From: Candidatus Accumulibacter sp. 66-26
Lineage (GTDB): Bacteria > Pseudomonadota > Gammaproteobacteria > Burkholderiales > Rhodocyclaceae
NCBI GenBank assembly: GCA_001897745.1
Contig: MKUH01000006.1
Coordinates: 286,490 to 350,489 of the forward strand
Direction: 5' to 3'
DNA: 64,000 nt
Positions within the stretch are counted from its first letter, which is position 1. Each line of letters begins with the position of its first letter. Positions 26,818 through 35,034 of the stretch are shown in pieces. The translations under genes were made by a program, and so were the position numbers. The notes beneath the pieces are model-generated. The model was not told the DNA's origin, searched no databases, and worked only from the letters and a program-made list of their open reading frames with translations.

Positions 26818-26974
26818 ATCTATCTGTAAATACCGTTTGTATGATAGTTCGCTTTGCCCTTAAATAGAACGACGCGCGCGGCGCAAGGCCGGGAAACACC
26901 GGCCCGCCGCCACGGGAAATCCGTCCGCGCCGGCCGGCGCACGGGATGCATCCACTCACACCGAGGAGACAAGC

Positions 26975-27511
26975 ATGCAGATCAGGAAAATCCACCACGT
27001 CGCGTATCGCTGCAAGGACGCCAAGGAAACCGTCGAGTGGTACGGCAAGTACCTGGACATGAAATTCGTGCTGGCGATTGCCGAGAACGAGGTGCCGTCG
27101 ACCAAGGAACCCGATCCCTACATGCACATCTTCCTCGACGCCGGCGGCGGCAACATCCTCGCCTTCTTCGAGCTGCCGACCAAGCCGCCGATGGGGCGCG
27201 ACCCGAACACGCCGGAATGGACGCAGCACCTGGCGCTCGAAGTGGATTCGATGGAGACGCTGCTCGCCGCCAAGGCCCGCCTTGAAGCCGACGGCATTCC
27301 GGTGGTCGGCCCGACCGACCACACCATCTTCAAGTCGATCTACTTCTTCGACCCGAGCGGCCACCGCCTCGAACTCGCCGCCAACACCGGCACGCCGAAG
27401 ATGGCGGCGGAGCTCGACCGCGTGAAGTGGGAAATGCTCGACGAGTGGTCGAAGACCAAGAAGGCGCCGGCGCACGCGCGCTGGATGCACGACGGCAGCT
27501 TCGCCGGCTGA
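26975..27511 (+). CDS. VOC-superfamily (glyoxalase/extradiol-type) metalloenzyme
   Basis: A 178-residue protein with two VOC modules. Candidate metal ligands are His7/His8 (KIHHVAYRC), Glu66 (LAFFELPT), His85 (QHLALEV) and Glu133 (HRLELAANT), so the metal site looks intact. GGAGACAAGC precedes the ATG. It opens a cluster with TRAP transporter, FAH-family hydrolase and MaiA-like genes. It may be an isomerase, a lyase or a ring-opening enzyme of the pathway; the sequence does not decide. Confidence 0.78.
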   Translation: MQIRKIHHVAYRCKDAKETVEWYGKYLDMKFVLAIAENEVPSTKEPDPYMHIFLDAGGGNILAFFELPTKPPMGRDPNTPEWTQHLALEVDSMETLLAAKARLEADGIPVVGPTDHTIFKSIYFFDPSGHRLELAANTGTPKMAAELDRVKWEMLDEWSKTKKAPAHARWMHDGSFAG

Positions 27512-27545
27512 GCCCGGTCAGTCTGACGCGCCCGAGGCAAGCGCC

Positions 27546-28130
27546 GTGTTCGACCGCCTGACGCTGTGGGTCACCCGCTCACTGGAGATCGGCATCGCCG
27601 TCTGTCTCGCGGCGATGGGACTGCTGGTATTCGGCAACGTGGTGCTGCGCTACGGCTTCAACTCGGGCCTGGTCTTCTCGGAGGAAATCTCGCGCCTGCT
27701 GTTCGTCTGGCTGACCTTCCTCGGCACCATCCTCGCGTCGCGCGAGCACGCCCACCTCGGGGTCGATTCGCTGGTCAGGCGCCTGCCGCACGGTGCGCGC
27801 CAGGCCTGCATCCTGGTCTCCGGCGTGCTGATGATCCTGATGTGCGTGCTGCTCCTGTGGGGCAGCCTGAAGCAGGCCGAAATCAACCTGGACAACGCCA
27901 TGCCGGTGTCCGGCATTCCCTACGCCGCGCTGTACGCGGCGGGCATCGCCGCCGCGCTCGGGCTGATCGTCAGCATCTTCTACAACATCTTCCAGGCGCT
28001 GGTGCACGGCGAGCGCGAAGAGAACATCGTGATGGTGCAGCGTACCGACGACATGATCAAGGAGGCGTTGACCGAGGTCGAGGCGGACGCGGCGCGCGCC
28101 GATGCGAGACGCGAGGGGCGCGCGTCGTGA
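27546..28130 (+). CDS. dctQ: TRAP transporter small permease DctQ
   Basis: A 194-residue inner-membrane protein with four helices, and the signature NSGLVFSEEISRLLFVWLTFLGTILASREHAHLGVD of DctQ. The start codon is GTG. The C-terminal tail is long and charged. Its TGA overlaps the GTG of the large permease. It works with DctM and DctP in sodium-driven uptake of an organic acid, here probably an aromatic acid, given the neighbours. Confidence 0.88.
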   Translation: MFDRLTLWVTRSLEIGIAVCLAAMGLLVFGNVVLRYGFNSGLVFSEEISRLLFVWLTFLGTILASREHAHLGVDSLVRRLPHGARQACILVSGVLMILMCVLLLWGSLKQAEINLDNAMPVSGIPYAALYAAGIAAALGLIVSIFYNIFQALVHGEREENIVMVQRTDDMIKEALTEVEADAARADARREGRAS

Positions 28131-29404
28131 CCCTGACCGTCTTTCTCGGCTCGCTGCTCGCCGCGATGGCGCTGGGGATGCCCATCGCCTTCGCGCTGCT
28201 CGTCTGCGGCGCGGCGCTGATGTTCTTCATGGATCAGTTCGACGCCCAGATTCTGGCGCAGAACGTGATCTCGGGCGCCGACAACTTCGTCCTCATGGCC
28301 GTCCCCTTCTTCATCCTGGCGGGCGAGTTCATGAACGCCGGCGGGCTGTCGAAGCGCATCGTCGACATGGCCAACGCCTGGGTCGGCCACATCCGCGGCG
28401 GGCTGGGCTACGTGACCATTGTCTCGGCGCTGATCCTGGCCAGCCTGTCCGGTTCCGCCGTGGCCGATACGGCCGCCCTCGCGGCGCTGCTCATTCCGAT
28501 GATGCGCGACGCCGGCTACAAGACGGCGCGCTCGGCCGGCCTCGTCGCGTCGGCCGGGATCATCGCGCCGGTGATCCCGCCGTCGATCGGCTTCATCATC
28601 TTCGGCGTCGCCGGCGGGGTGTCGATCACCAAGCTGTTCATCGCCGGCATCTTTCCCGGCGTGCTGATGGCGCTGTCGCTGGTCCTGACCTGGTGGTGGG
28701 TGTCGCGGCGCGACGCGCTGACCGTCCTGCCGCGCCTCTCCGCGCGCCAGCGGCTGGCGACCGTGGGCGCCGGCGGCTGGGCGCTGGTGCTGCCGGTGAT
28801 CATCGTCGGCGGTTTGAAGGGCGGCGTCTTCACGCCGACCGAGGCGGGCGTGGTCGCCGCCTTCTACGCCCTCCTGGTGGGCGCTTTCGTCTACCGCGAG
28901 CTGACCCCCGCGAAGATCTACCACGCCCTGCTGACGACGGCGAAAACGACCGCCGTGGTGATGTTCCTCGTCGCCGCCGCCTTCGTTTCCGCCTATCTGA
29001 TCACGGTGGCCGACATCCCGAGCCAGCTCAAGACGCTGTTCGCCCCGTTCATGGACAGCCCGAAGCTGCTGATGGCGGTGATGATGCTCGTCGTCGTGCT
29101 GGTCGGCACGGCGCTCGATTTCATTCCGACCGTGCTGATCCTGACGCCGGTGATGCTGCCGATCTGCCGCGAAGCCGGCATCGATCCGGTCTATTTCGGC
29201 GTCCTGTTCATCATGAACAACGCCATCGGCATGATCACGCCGCCGGTCGGCGTCGTCCTCAACGTCGCCGCCGGCGTCGGCAAGGTCGGCATGGAGGAGG
29301 TCATTCGCGGCGTCTGGCCCTTCATGTGGGCCGAGATTCTGGTGCTGTTCCTGCTCGTTCTGTTTCCCGAGCTAGTGCTCGTTCCGATGCAGTGGTTCCA
29401 CTGA
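28127..29404 (+). CDS. dctM: TRAP transporter large permease DctM
   Basis: A 425-residue permease with about twelve helices. MALGMPIAFALLVCG, VAVPFFILAGEFMNAGG-like sequence, PSIGFIIFGVAGGVSI and the late NNAIGMITPPVGVVLNV are standard DctM motifs. The GTG start at 28127 overlaps the dctQ stop by 4 bp and gives the usual length for the family. Confidence 0.9.
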   Translation: MTLTVFLGSLLAAMALGMPIAFALLVCGAALMFFMDQFDAQILAQNVISGADNFVLMAVPFFILAGEFMNAGGLSKRIVDMANAWVGHIRGGLGYVTIVSALILASLSGSAVADTAALAALLIPMMRDAGYKTARSAGLVASAGIIAPVIPPSIGFIIFGVAGGVSITKLFIAGIFPGVLMALSLVLTWWWVSRRDALTVLPRLSARQRLATVGAGGWALVLPVIIVGGLKGGVFTPTEAGVVAAFYALLVGAFVYRELTPAKIYHALLTTAKTTAVVMFLVAAAFVSAYLITVADIPSQLKTLFAPFMDSPKLLMAVMMLVVVLVGTALDFIPTVLILTPVMLPICREAGIDPVYFGVLFIMNNAIGMITPPVGVVLNVAAGVGKVGMEEVIRGVWPFMWAEILVLFLLVLFPELVLVPMQWFH

Positions 29405-29438
29405 TTCTTTCCGTACAACACGCAAACAGGAGACGAAA

Positions 29439-30461
29439 ATGATGGCGACGATCCAGAAACGCACCTTCCTGGCGCTGGCCCTCGGCCTTGCCGCTGCCGC
29501 CAGCCTGCCCGCCACCGTCTGGGCGCAGACTATGAACGCCAAGTTCAGCGTGACCCTGCCCGAGAAGTCCCACCAGGGACAGGGCGCCGCCCGCTTCGCC
29601 GAGCTGGTCGGCCAGAAGACCGGCGGCCGCGTCCAGATCAAGGTGTATTACAACGCCGCGCTGGGCAACGACGTGCAGGTGACTTCCGCGCTGCAGGGCG
29701 GCACCGTCGAGTTCGTCGTCCCGCAGACCTCGACGCTGACCGGGATGATCAAGGATTTCGAGGTGCTCGATTATCCCTTCCTGTTCGACAGCGAGAAGGA
29801 GGCCGAGGCCGTGCTCGACGGAGCGATCGGCAAGCGCCTGCTCGACAAGCTGCCGGCCAAGGGGCTGGTCGGGCTGGCCTATTGGGAGAACGGCTTCTTC
29901 AACGCCACCACGAGCAAGCATCCGATCGCCCGCGTCGAGGACTTTGCCGGACTCAAGTTCCGCGCCATCCAGGCGCCGATCTCGCTCGAATCGATCAAGG
30001 CGCTGGGCGCCAACCCGGTTCCGCTGCCGGTGCCCGAAGTCTATGCAGCGCTCGAAACGCGCACCATCGACGGCCAGGCGACGCCGACGGCGGTGATCGC
30101 CGCACTCAAGTTCAACGAGGTGCAGAAGTATCTGTCGGTGATCCGTCTGTCCTACGGTGCCTTCCTGCCGCTGGCCAGCAAGAAGTTCTGGGACAAGCTG
30201 AGTCCCGAGGACCAGAAGGCGATCCAGGACGCGGCGCTCGAAACGCGGGCCTGGCAGCGCCAGGTGGCGCGCGACGCGGCGCGCAACGCGCAGGTCGATC
30301 TGGCGAAGAAGGGCATGCAGGTCAACGAGGTCGCCCCCGCCGAGATCGCACGCATGCGCGAGCGCGTCAAACCGGTGTGGGACCGCTTTGCGCCCGGCAC
30401 CGGCGCGGAACTGGTCAAGGAGGTCGTCGCCGAGGTGGATAAGGTCCGGCACGCCAGATAG
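29439..30461 (+). CDS. dctP: TRAP transporter periplasmic binding protein DctP
   Basis: A 340-residue binding protein with a signal peptide of about 30 residues (LALGLAAAASLPATVWA). The DctP family region includes LPEKSHQGQGAARFAELVGQKTGGRV, LKFRAIQAPI with the substrate-binding Arg, and EVYAALETRTIDGQATP. It closes the dctQMP set after 34 bp and should set the substrate choice of the transporter. Confidence 0.9.
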   Translation: MMATIQKRTFLALALGLAAAASLPATVWAQTMNAKFSVTLPEKSHQGQGAARFAELVGQKTGGRVQIKVYYNAALGNDVQVTSALQGGTVEFVVPQTSTLTGMIKDFEVLDYPFLFDSEKEAEAVLDGAIGKRLLDKLPAKGLVGLAYWENGFFNATTSKHPIARVEDFAGLKFRAIQAPISLESIKALGANPVPLPVPEVYAALETRTIDGQATPTAVIAALKFNEVQKYLSVIRLSYGAFLPLASKKFWDKLSPEDQKAIQDAALETRAWQRQVARDAARNAQVDLAKKGMQVNEVAPAEIARMRERVKPVWDRFAPGTGAELVKEVVAEVDKVRHAR

Positions 30462-30549
30462 CGAAGGAATGAAGATCGAAAGCGGGAGCGGGGCGGCGCA
30501 GCCGTTCCGCTCCGCGAGCACCGCTGTTTTTGCCACGAAGGATTGAAAG

Positions 30550-31566
30550 ATGAAACTCGCCACGCTCAAAGCCGGCGGCCGCGACGGCACGCTGGTCGTC
30601 GTCAGCCGCGACCTGCTGCGCTGCCAGCCCGTTCCCGCCATCGCCCGCACGCTGCAGGTGGCGCTCGACGACTGGGACGCCGTCGCGCCGCAGCTGCAGG
30701 AAGCGTATGCCGCGCTCAACAACGGCGCCGCGCGCCACGCCGAGCCCTTCGACGAACGGCTCTGCCACTCGCCGCTGCCGCGCGCCTACCAGTGGGCCGA
30801 CGGCTCGGCCTACGTGAATCACGTCGAACTCGTGCGCCGCGCGCGCGGCGCCGAACTGCCGCCGTCGTTCTGGACCGATCCGTTGATGTACCAGGGCGGT
30901 TCCGATTCCTTCGTCGGCCCGCGCGACCCGATCTACGCGCTGTCTGAAGACTGGGGCATCGACCTCGAAGCTGAGGTTGCGGCGATCACCGGCGACGTGA
31001 AGATGGGGGCGACGCCCGCCGAGTGCGCCGGCGCCATCCGCCTGCTGATGCTGGTGAACGACGTCTCGCTGCGCAATCTGATTCCGAACGAGCTGGCCAA
31101 GGGCTTCGGCTTCTTCCAGTCGAAGCCGGCCACCGCCTTCAGCCCGGTCGCCGTGACGCCGGACGAACTGGGCGACGCCTGGCAGGGCGCCAAGGTGCAC
31201 CTGCCGCTCGTCGTGCACCTCAACGGCCAGCCTTTCGGCCGCCCGAACGCCGGCGTGGACATGACCTTCGACTTCGGCCAGCTGGTCGCCCACGTGGCGA
31301 AGACGCGCGAACTGGAGGCCGGCTCGATCATCGGCTCGGGCACCGTCTCGAACAAGCAGGGCGGCCTGCACGGCTCGTCGATCGAGAACGGCGGCGTCGG
31401 CTATTGCTGCCTCGCCGAGGTGCGCATGTACGAAATGATCGAAGGCGGGGCGCCAAAGACCTCCTTCCTCAAGTTCGGCGACCGCGTGCGCATCGAAATG
31501 GCCGACGCCGAAGGGGGCACGATCTTCGGCGCCATCGAACAGACCGTCGCGCGCTACCCGGGCTGA
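30550..31566 (+). CDS. Fumarylacetoacetate hydrolase family protein
   Basis: A 338-residue FAH-family hydrolase. The metal-binding core contains YVNHVELVRRARGAELP and SDSFVGPRDPI, DLEAEVAAITGDVKMGA with the metal-ligand Glu and Asp, and SGTVSNKQGG near the end. This length fits the bacterial fumarylacetoacetase/fumarylpyruvate hydrolase group. With the next gene it would finish the homogentisate (fumarylacetoacetate to fumarate and acetoacetate) or gentisate route. Confidence 0.85.
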   Translation: MKLATLKAGGRDGTLVVVSRDLLRCQPVPAIARTLQVALDDWDAVAPQLQEAYAALNNGAARHAEPFDERLCHSPLPRAYQWADGSAYVNHVELVRRARGAELPPSFWTDPLMYQGGSDSFVGPRDPIYALSEDWGIDLEAEVAAITGDVKMGATPAECAGAIRLLMLVNDVSLRNLIPNELAKGFGFFQSKPATAFSPVAVTPDELGDAWQGAKVHLPLVVHLNGQPFGRPNAGVDMTFDFGQLVAHVAKTRELEAGSIIGSGTVSNKQGGLHGSSIENGGVGYCCLAEVRMYEMIEGGAPKTSFLKFGDRVRIEMADAEGGTIFGAIEQTVARYPG

Positions 31567-31584
31567 ACGCCGCCGGCCGGCGTC

Positions 31585-31609
31585 TGCTTCTTGCTTCTTG
31601 CTTCTTGCT
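31585..31609. repeat. Short tandem repeat, 7-bp unit
   Basis: TGCTTCT is repeated three times followed by TGCT, in the 150-bp gap between the FAH-family gene and maiA. A slipped-strand change here would alter spacing but no reading frame. Confidence 0.8.
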
Positions 31610-31716
31610 CCGGCGTGCCGACCATGCCCAGCGCGCGTCCGCGCGCTTCGCCGCTGCCGGCGCCACTGTCGCGGTGAAGCGCACCGCCGGGCCGACCATT
31701 TTTGAAGGGACGGACC

Positions 31717-32364
31717 ATGCTCAAGCTCTACACCTACTTCCGCAGTTCCGCCGCCTACCGCGTGCGCATCGGCCTCAACCTCAAGGGGCTGGCGTATGAA
31801 GCCGTGCCGGTGCATCTGGTGCGCGGCGGCGGCGAGCATCTGACGCCGGCCTATCGGGCGCTCAACGCCGGCGCCATGGTGCCGACGCTGGTCGACGGCG
31901 ACGCGGCGCTCGGCCAGTCGCTGGCCATCCTCGAATATCTCGACGAAACGCATCCCGCCGTGCCGTTGCTGCCCGCCGACCCGCTGGGCCGCGCCCGCGT
32001 GCGTTCGTTGGCGCTCACCGTCGCCTGCGAGATCCATCCGCTCAATAACCTGCGCGTGCTCAAGTATCTCGTCGGCCAGTTCGACGCGAGCGACGAGGCG
32101 AAAAGCGCCTGGTATCGCCACTGGATCGGCGAGGGGATGCAGATCATCGAGACCCGTCTCGCGCGCGAGCCGCAGACCGGCCGCTACTGCCACGGCGAAA
32201 CGCCGACGCTGGCCGACTGCTGCCTGATTCCGCAGGTCTTCAACGCCGAGCGCTTCCAGGTGGACCTGGCGCCCTATCCGACGATCCGCCGCATCCACGC
32301 CGCCTGCGCCGAACTGCCGGCCTTCGCGGCGGCGCATCCGGCGCGGCAGCCGGACGCGGAGTAG
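31717..32364 (+). CDS. maiA: Maleylacetoacetate (or maleylpyruvate) isomerase, zeta-class GST
   Basis: A 215-residue zeta-class glutathione transferase. The signature SSAAYRVRIGLNLKG is at residues 10-24, QSLAILEYLDE supplies the glutathione-binding Gln-Ser, and the C-terminal helical domain holds GETPTLADCCLIPQVFNAERF. It isomerises maleylacetoacetate to fumarylacetoacetate with glutathione. The ATG at 31717 was preferred to the TTG at 31702 because it starts the conserved LKLYTYFRSS. A role as maleylpyruvate isomerase cannot be excluded. Confidence 0.88.
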   Translation: MLKLYTYFRSSAAYRVRIGLNLKGLAYEAVPVHLVRGGGEHLTPAYRALNAGAMVPTLVDGDAALGQSLAILEYLDETHPAVPLLPADPLGRARVRSLALTVACEIHPLNNLRVLKYLVGQFDASDEAKSAWYRHWIGEGMQIIETRLAREPQTGRYCHGETPTLADCCLIPQVFNAERFQVDLAPYPTIRRIHAACAELPAFAAAHPARQPDAE

Positions 32365-32578
32365 GGGCAGAGCAGGGGGCCGAAGGACGTGGGGTAGGGA
32401 TCGACGCCGCCGGCAGCGGAGGCGCCGCCGAGGCTGTTCAGGCGTCTTTCGATCGCCCTGCGGCGTTTCACGAAGCGCTACGGAAAGTCAAGCCGCGACC
32501 GACGAACTGTTACGGCCGATTTGTGTAATTTTTGTAACGAAAACCCGGTAATCCCATGAGCGCAAAGGGATTATTCAG

Positions 32579-32613
32579 TTACCCACAAAACCTGTGGATA
32601 AGTTTGTGGATTA
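32579..32613. promoter_or_regulatory. Cluster of three DnaA boxes
   Basis: TTACCCACA (32579-32587, one mismatch, plus), TGTGGATAA (32593-32601, perfect TTATCCACA on minus) and TGTGGATTA (32605-32613, one mismatch, minus) lie within 35 bp. Confidence 0.7.
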
Positions 32614-32693
32614 TTCCCCTCCGGCGGCCTTAAACCCAAGCCAGTCAAGCGCTTCCCTTACTTTGCTGAAAGCTTGGGCGGAAAAGGAAAATC

Positions 32694-32720
32694 AATATTT
32701 TTCAATGACTTGAAAATATT
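32694..32720. repeat. AT-rich inverted repeat
   Basis: AATATTTTTCAA (32694-32705) and TTGAAAATATT (32710-32720) form an 11-bp stem with one bulged T and a 4-base loop. The left end AATCAATATTTTT is one base from the IHF consensus WATCAANNNNTTR. No gene uses it as an obvious terminator. Confidence 0.6.
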
Positions 32721-32923
32721 TTTCCCCGCCGCCGCGAAGGCTTCGGACGATGCGCGCCGGCCGTTCCGCAAAAAATCCATTCTGTGCGTAAGTCAAGTCT
32801 TGACGTCGAAAAATTTACCGTTTTCGCGCCGGCGCGGTACGCAGCCAACGCCCCTTCTGCCTAAAAACAAGGCGGCGGGAAAAACGCCTTACGGAAGAGT
32901 TATATAAGACAGTTCTCCAGTCC

Positions 32924-32932
32924 TTATCCACA
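32924..32932 (+). promoter_or_regulatory. Perfect DnaA box
   Basis: TTATCCACA, the consensus DnaA box, followed by a weak TGTGGATTT at 32950-32958. Confidence 0.7.
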
Positions 32933-33002
32933 GGGTTTCGGGCGAAGGCTGTGGATTTCGCGGCGTGCCGCCCCGCCCGGGGCTGGCGAACTTTTTTTTG
33001 CG

Positions 33003-33284
33003 CTACTCGCTTTTTTCCGCTTCGTAGCTCGCCGGGCTGATGCCGGCGTGGGCGATGAACTCGCGCACCTGCTTGACCAGATCGCGCGTGCACGCGCTGC
33101 CGTGGTGGGGGTGGTGGATGAAGTCCGAGACGCCGTTGAGCGTCACCTTGAAGCGAGCGCCGTGCGACGACTCGATGCTGGCGCCCAGATGGTTGAGCAG
33201 CGACTCGACTTCGCGCCAGTGGAGGTTGGCCGGCGGCGGGTCCTGGAAGACGCTGCGCAGCAGCGACAGATGCTTGTGGCTCAT
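33003..33284 (-). CDS. HicA-like toxin (orphan)
   Basis: A 93-residue HicA-family protein. The double-stranded-RNA-binding-like fold is suggested by LGASIESSHGARFKVTL, with the conserved His at residue 41, and by HHPHHGSACTRDLVKQVREFIAHAGIS. HicA proteins are mRNA interferases paired with HicB, but no HicB-like frame is found on either side. Loss of the antitoxin suggests that it is a tamed solitary protein. Confidence 0.7.
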   Translation of the reverse strand: MSHKHLSLLRSVFQDPPPANLHWREVESLLNHLGASIESSHGARFKVTLNGVSDFIHHPHHGSACTRDLVKQVREFIAHAGISPASYEAEKSE

Positions 33285-33355
33285 GAGCTCTCTCCTCGGC
33301 CAGTGCGTTCTATTGAGCTAGACCGCGCCCGCCGGGCGATGTTCAGCCGCGTGCG

Positions 33356-33751
33356 CTAAACGACCTGTGCGCCGTGCTCGACCAGCAGTTCGCGCAGCAC
33401 CGAGCGGTGACAGTGCGCTTCGTCGGTGCAATAGCAGCCGACCGAGAAATCGGCGCCGCGCGACAGCGCCGCCAGCAGGTCGAGCGTGCGGCGGTTTTCC
33501 GGCGTCGCCATCTCGGCGCGGTAGTGCTTCGCGAAGCGTGTCCACTCCGCCGCGTTGCCGGTCTGCTGCGCGGCCTGAGCCTGCGCTACCAGCTCCGGGC
33601 TCGGCGCCAGGGCGGGATACCACACGTCGTACCAGTCGCCGGAGGCGAATTCGCTTTTCGGCACGCCGCGCGGCGGGCGGCGCACCGTGCCGATGCGCGT
33701 GCCCTCGCCGGGCAGGCGCGGGGAACCGAGACGGACGATGCGGATGCTCAT
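33356..33751 (-). CDS. DUF488 family protein
   Basis: A 131-residue DUF488 protein (YeaO-like group). It starts MSIRIVRLGSPR, contains GDWYDVWYPALAPSPEL, and ends with the Cys/His-rich VGCYCTDEAHCHRSVLRELL motif of the family. Function is not established. It stands as a short minus-strand gene 71 bp downstream of the HicA-like start. Confidence 0.82.
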   Translation of the reverse strand: MSIRIVRLGSPRLPGEGTRIGTVRRPPRGVPKSEFASGDWYDVWYPALAPSPELVAQAQAAQQTGNAAEWTRFAKHYRAEMATPENRRTLDLLAALSRGADFSVGCYCTDEAHCHRSVLRELLVEHGAQVV

Positions 33752-34006
33752 GAGTGGCCTTTCTGTGCGGAGTCCGGGAGGCGGCTGGAAACACGTCGAA
33801 ACGTTGCGGATACGCGCCGGCTTCGATCCGACGCCGTCCGAAAGCGGCCTGGATCGGGCCGGGAACGCGATGCCGCCAAGCTTACCCCCGCCGCGTCCGC
33901 CGATCCAGCCGCGGTATGGCTTACAAATGCAGGGACGCCGGCTATCCTGAAAGGAGGCAAAGCCAGCCGCGCCTGCCGCCGCCTCCGACCCACAAGGAGA
34001 AACGCC

Positions 34007-34216
34007 ATGTCCGCCCATGTCTACAAGCTGGTCGAAATCGTCGGCACTTCGCCCGCCAGCACCGACGAAGCCATTCACAACGCCATCGAGGAAGCCGCCA
34101 GGTCGCTGCGCCACATGGACTGGTTCGAGGTCATGGAAACGCGCGGCCATATCGTCGACGGCAAGGTCGCGCACTTCCAGGTCAGGCTGAAGATCGGCTT
34201 CCGGCTGGAGGCGTAG
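34007..34216 (+). CDS. Dodecin, flavin-storage protein
   Basis: A 69-residue dodecin. The beta-alpha-beta-beta pattern KLVEIVGTSPASTDEAIHNAI is followed by Trp39 (HMDWFEV), the residue that stacks on flavin, and by GHIVDGKVAHFQVRLKIGFRLE. Twelve subunits form a shell that stores flavins. AAGGAGAAACGCC comes before the ATG. Confidence 0.93.
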   Translation: MSAHVYKLVEIVGTSPASTDEAIHNAIEEAARSLRHMDWFEVMETRGHIVDGKVAHFQVRLKIGFRLEA

Positions 34217-34290
34217 GCGGACGCGGGTCGGGATGCCGCTCCTCGTCGCCTCGTTTCCAATTGTCCGCAACCCCCGACCGAAAGCGCCCG

Positions 34291-34989
34291 ATGACCGCCA
34301 GCAAACCCCTTCGCGCAACCCTCCGGGTCGTCGAGAACGGCCCCTACCTCGTTTCCGGAGGGCTGCCGCTGAACAAGGAAATCATCGGGACCAACGCGGC
34401 CGGCGAATCCGTCCGCTGGACGCCGGGAGAAAGCTTCCCGAAGCAGGATAAATACGCGCTGTGCCGCTGCGGCCACAGCGGCAACAAGCCGTTTTGCGAC
34501 GGAACGCACGCGAAAGTCGGCTTCGACGGTACCGAAACCGCCAGCCGGCGGCCCTACCTCGAACAGGCCAGCGTGCACGAAGGTCCGGTGCTTTCGCTGA
34601 CCGACGTCGAGAGCCTCTGCGCTTTCGCGCGCTATTGCGATCCCAACGGGCAGGTGTGGAAGCTCGTCCGGGAAACGGACAACGTCTTGGCACGCAAGTT
34701 TTTCGTCAGCCAGACCTGCGACTGCCCGTCGGGCCGGCTGGTGGCCTGGGACAGGCAGTGCGGACAGGCCATCGAGCCCGCCTACGAGCCGTCGATCGCC
34801 CTGATCGAAGACCCGGCCAACGCCTGCTCCGGGCCGCTCTGGCTGCGCGGCGGCGTGCCCCTGGTCGGCAGCGACGGCTTCGCCTACGAAGTACGCAACC
34901 GGATGACCCTGTGCCGCTGCGGCGCCTCTAAGAACAAGCCTTTCTGCGACGGAACGCACGCGGCGATCGGCTTCCGCGACGACAGTTGA
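34291..34989 (+). CDS. Double CDGSH iron-sulfur protein
   Basis: A 232-residue protein with two CDGSH-type [2Fe-2S] sites: CRCGHSGNKPFCDGTH (about residues 57-72) and CRCGASKNKPFCDGTH (about 209-224). Both show the CxC...C..H ligand pattern. Between them lies a Cys-containing region with CDCPSGRLVAWD. Function in bacteria is thought to concern redox or iron-sulfur handling. It sits 74 bp after dodecin. Confidence 0.9.
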   Translation: MTASKPLRATLRVVENGPYLVSGGLPLNKEIIGTNAAGESVRWTPGESFPKQDKYALCRCGHSGNKPFCDGTHAKVGFDGTETASRRPYLEQASVHEGPVLSLTDVESLCAFARYCDPNGQVWKLVRETDNVLARKFFVSQTCDCPSGRLVAWDRQCGQAIEPAYEPSIALIEDPANACSGPLWLRGGVPLVGSDGFAYEVRNRMTLCRCGASKNKPFCDGTHAAIGFRDDS

Positions 34990-35034
34990 TGCACGGTCGC
35001 CGGTCGCCGGGTTTGCGCGCTTCGGGCGGGGCGC

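Larger units (their letters stand above)
32365..33002. other. AT-rich non-coding region with DnaA boxes and inverted repeats
   Basis: About 640 bp with no credible gene. From 32500 on it is clearly richer in A+T than its flanks. It contains DnaA boxes (32579-32613 and 32924-32932), a stem-loop at 32694-32720 and the palindrome GTCAAG-T-CTTGAC at 32792-32804. Confidence 0.7.

Noticed and set aside
30415-32337. 640-residue open frame on the minus strand
   Set aside because: It is antisense to the FAH-family and maiA genes and lacks any recognisable motif.
32365-33002. Chromosomal origin oriC
   Set aside because: DnaA boxes are present, but no origin-linked genes are nearby and no skew data can be derived from the window. 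It is reported only as a DnaA-box cluster.
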